Virus record (IMG/VR): IMGVR_UViG_3300048026_000404
Location: 1 to 27,316 of that record
DNA: 27,316 nucleotides
Origin: a virus
Reading direction: 5' to 3' (one strand)
Both the position numbers and the translations under genes were made by a program. Below the pieces are notes generated by a model, which was not told the origin of the DNA, did no database searches, and was given only the letters and a program-made list of their open reading frames with translations. This document shows positions 26,361 through 27,316 of the stretch, piece after piece. Each line of letters begins with the position of its first letter. Position 1 is the first letter of the stretch.

Positions 26361-26754
26361 TTATCTCTTTCTCCGTCAATTCGGCACCAGACAATAATTC
26401 GAAACAACGTCCCGCTTTATCTGATGCACTGTTTATAACACGTTCTACAAGGCCCGGCTTTGCCGCACCGAGAACACCTAAATCATGTTCGCTGAGTTTA
26501 TCAGCCAGTACTGAATTCTGTCTTCGTATATTTCTAAACTCGGTATTCAATTGTTCGTTGGTTTTCATTGCTAACTCATAGTCAGCCGCCATCGTCTTTA
26601 TTGTTTCCTCGTTAGTAGCTACTGCCACTTCTAACTGAGCGTTGTTCTCATTGAGAACCCTCATACGCTCTTGAGTGTCATTGTAATACCAGTAACCTAC
26701 ACCAGACATCATTGCAATAACTAACATCAAAACTCCTGCTAGTTTGAGTCCCAT
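26254..26754 (-). CDS. Spanin-like inner-membrane coiled-coil protein (i-spanin candidate, 166 residues)
   Basis: One N-terminal membrane anchor (residues 4-24, LKLAGVLMLVIAMMSGVGYW) and a periplasmic coiled coil (residues 28-95, RVLNENNAQLEVAVATNEET, LNTEFRNIRRQNSVLADKL), as in Rz. The C-terminal 60 residues include RCFELLSGAEL and NSECPW. GGAGG lies upstream of ATG and an AATAAATA late box is 25 bases further up. The lipoprotein gene at 25950 starts within it. Together they fit a two-component spanin that fuses inner and outer membranes at lysis. Confidence 0.65.
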   Translation of the reverse strand: MGLKLAGVLMLVIAMMSGVGYWYYNDTQERMRVLNENNAQLEVAVATNEETIKTMAADYELAMKTNEQLNTEFRNIRRQNSVLADKLSEHDLGVLGAAKPGLVERVINSASDKAGRCFELLSGAELTEKEINAKSAKSFNSECPWLYDTYLASGRLQSSTATSKTD

Positions 26755-26778
26755 AATACCTCCTTAGTTTTACCTAAG

Positions 26779-26786
26779 TATTTATT
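26779..26786 (-). promoter_or_regulatory. Candidate late promoter (AATAAATA) for the spanin pair
   Basis: AATAAATA on the minus strand, about 25 bases before the i-spanin candidate's ATG; agrees with NATAAATA. It lies at the stop of the gene at 26785. Confidence 0.45.
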
Positions 26787-27000
26787 ACTTCACCCAAACG
26801 TGGTGATACTTAGATGGTAGGGTTTCACATGAGTACTCAGTAGTCCCAAAGAAAACTGTGGGGTAGTTGAGTACTTGTACACATTCATTGGTCGCATACG
26901 ACATGTGGACATCAGGAATAGTTCCTGCGTAATCTAGAAGCACGAAGGCAAAAAAGCCAAGTACAGTGCCAAATAAAATACCTTTGAATGCATTTACCAT
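26785..27000 (-). CDS. Conserved small membrane/exported protein (71 residues)
   Basis: N-terminal hydrophobic segment (FKGILFGTVLGFFAFVLL), then MSYATNECVQVLNY, TTEYSCETLPSKYHHVWVK with two cysteines that may form a disulfide in the periplasm. The C-terminal P.KY.HVWV pattern is shared with small phage proteins I recall. GGAG upstream; overlaps the preceding stop by seven bases. Function unknown. Confidence 0.72.
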   Translation of the reverse strand: MVNAFKGILFGTVLGFFAFVLLDYAGTIPDVHMSYATNECVQVLNYPTVFFGTTEYSCETLPSKYHHVWVK

Positions 27001-27155
27001 TCATTATCTCCTTCGTAGAATCTATCTAACTCTTCTGCAACTTCTTCGACCCAGTCTAGAGGCACGCTGAACTTCTCAGCAATTTGTGAGAAGGTCAACT
27101 CTTGTGCCTGGACTTCTTCCTGTAGGTCGAAGATTAGTGAACTCATCTTGCTCAT
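26994..27155 (-). CDS. Small helical hypothetical protein (53 residues)
   Basis: ATG at 27153-27155 overlaps the TGA of the upstream partial gene (ATGA); a TTG farther upstream would sit inside that gene and has no site. The product MSKMSSLIFDLQEEVQAQEL contains TFSQIAEKFSVPLDWVEEVAEEL, resembling a small helix-turn-helix (IAEKF.VP..WVE), so DNA binding is possible but unproven. Ends acidic. Confidence 0.65.
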   Translation of the reverse strand: MSKMSSLIFDLQEEVQAQELTFSQIAEKFSVPLDWVEEVAEELDRFYEGDNEW

Positions 27156-27316
27156 AAGTAAGCAGGACCAGTCCATTGAACCCAAGACAAGTCAGTGAAG
27201 ACATTGCCTCTAGGCTTGTTTCTGGCAGGGGTAGCCCAACCAGCGGCTTTCAAAATATCACCAGCTTTGAACATCTTGTCATCGGCTTTCATAATGAAGC
27301 CCCAAACACTGCCACC
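27152..27316 (-). CDS. Partial conserved phage protein (C-terminal 54 residues)
   Basis: The gene's N-terminus lies beyond the window end. The visible part has VWGFIMKADDKMFKAGDIL, KAAGWATPARNKPRGNVF and ends WVQWTGPAYL. This KAGDILKAAG..APARN..RGN...WTGP.YL pattern recurs in small T4-like phage proteins I recall, without a known role. Its TGA overlaps the next ATG. Confidence 0.7.
   Translation of the reverse strand, partial: GGSVWGFIMKADDKMFKAGDILKAAGWATPARNKPRGNVFTDLSWVQWTGPAYL

Noticed and set aside
26095-26581. Plus-strand frames opposite the spanin-like genes
   Set aside because: No ribosome-binding sites or recognisable motifs, and the minus-strand frames have a signal peptide, lipobox and coiled coil.

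Overview
The window is a gene-dense stretch of a double-stranded DNA tailed phage genome, most likely a T4-superfamily myovirus of a marine bacterium. This is inferred from three things. First, T4-type functions are present: an RNase H-like 5'-3' exonuclease, PhoH, a DsbA-like late-transcription DNA-binding protein, a PAAR spike tip and long coiled-coil fibres. Second, several candidate late promoters of the NATAAATA type are visible. Third, many small conserved proteins resemble families I associate with marine myophages. Base composition is moderately AT-rich. The host cannot be named from the sequence. Nearly everything is on the minus strand, with start/stop overlaps (ATGA, TAATG, TAGTG) almost everywhere. 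No stretch over 300 bases lacks a gene.

Layout in coordinate order: (1) 1-2466, early-type genes: a (p)ppGpp hydrolase-like HD protein, a PD-(D/E)XK nuclease and small unknowns. (2) 2476-10707, a translationally coupled structural block read from high to low coordinates: PAAR spike tip, a small protein, a 1239-residue fibre with hendecad-type repeats and a lambda gpJ-like C-terminal domain, an NlpC/P60-like hydrolase, a CFI-box protein and three further tail or fibre proteins. (3) 10710-18195, replication and accessory genes: PhoH, HAD phosphatase/nucleotidase, DUF6433 protein, 5'-3' exonuclease, glycosyltransferase, SH3-barrel protein, glutaredoxin and several unknowns. (4) 18295-19845, a plus-strand island of a class 3 lipase and three small membrane proteins, closed by a bidirectional terminator. 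(5) 19870-22803: tRNA-Leu(UAG), tRNA-Arg(ACG), small genes and a glycine-rich fibre or adhesin. (6) 22899-23417, a plus-strand lipoprotein-type peptidoglycan hydrolase candidate. (7) 23356-27316: small membrane proteins, a DsbA-like protein, peroxiredoxin, tRNA-Arg(UCU) and an overlapping spanin-like pair.

Control signals are unusually readable. Ten perfect TTGACA boxes on the minus strand, each 16-17 bp from a good -10 hexamer, stand before the non-structural operons and one tRNA; several have A/T tracts upstream. Candidate NATAAATA late promoters stand 20-70 nt before a smaller set of genes, including both plus-strand islands and the spanin pair. With the DsbA-like gene this suggests a sigma70-driven early programme and a T4-like late programme. 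Genes plausibly acting together at lysis are the hydrolase (22899), the membrane proteins (19365, 19528), the lipase (18295) and the spanins (25950, 26254). The peroxiredoxin and glutaredoxin could form a redox pair.

About a dozen genes listed here encode fewer than 60 residues and were found by reading ribosome-binding sites and overlaps. All family assignments are from reading motifs, not from database searches.
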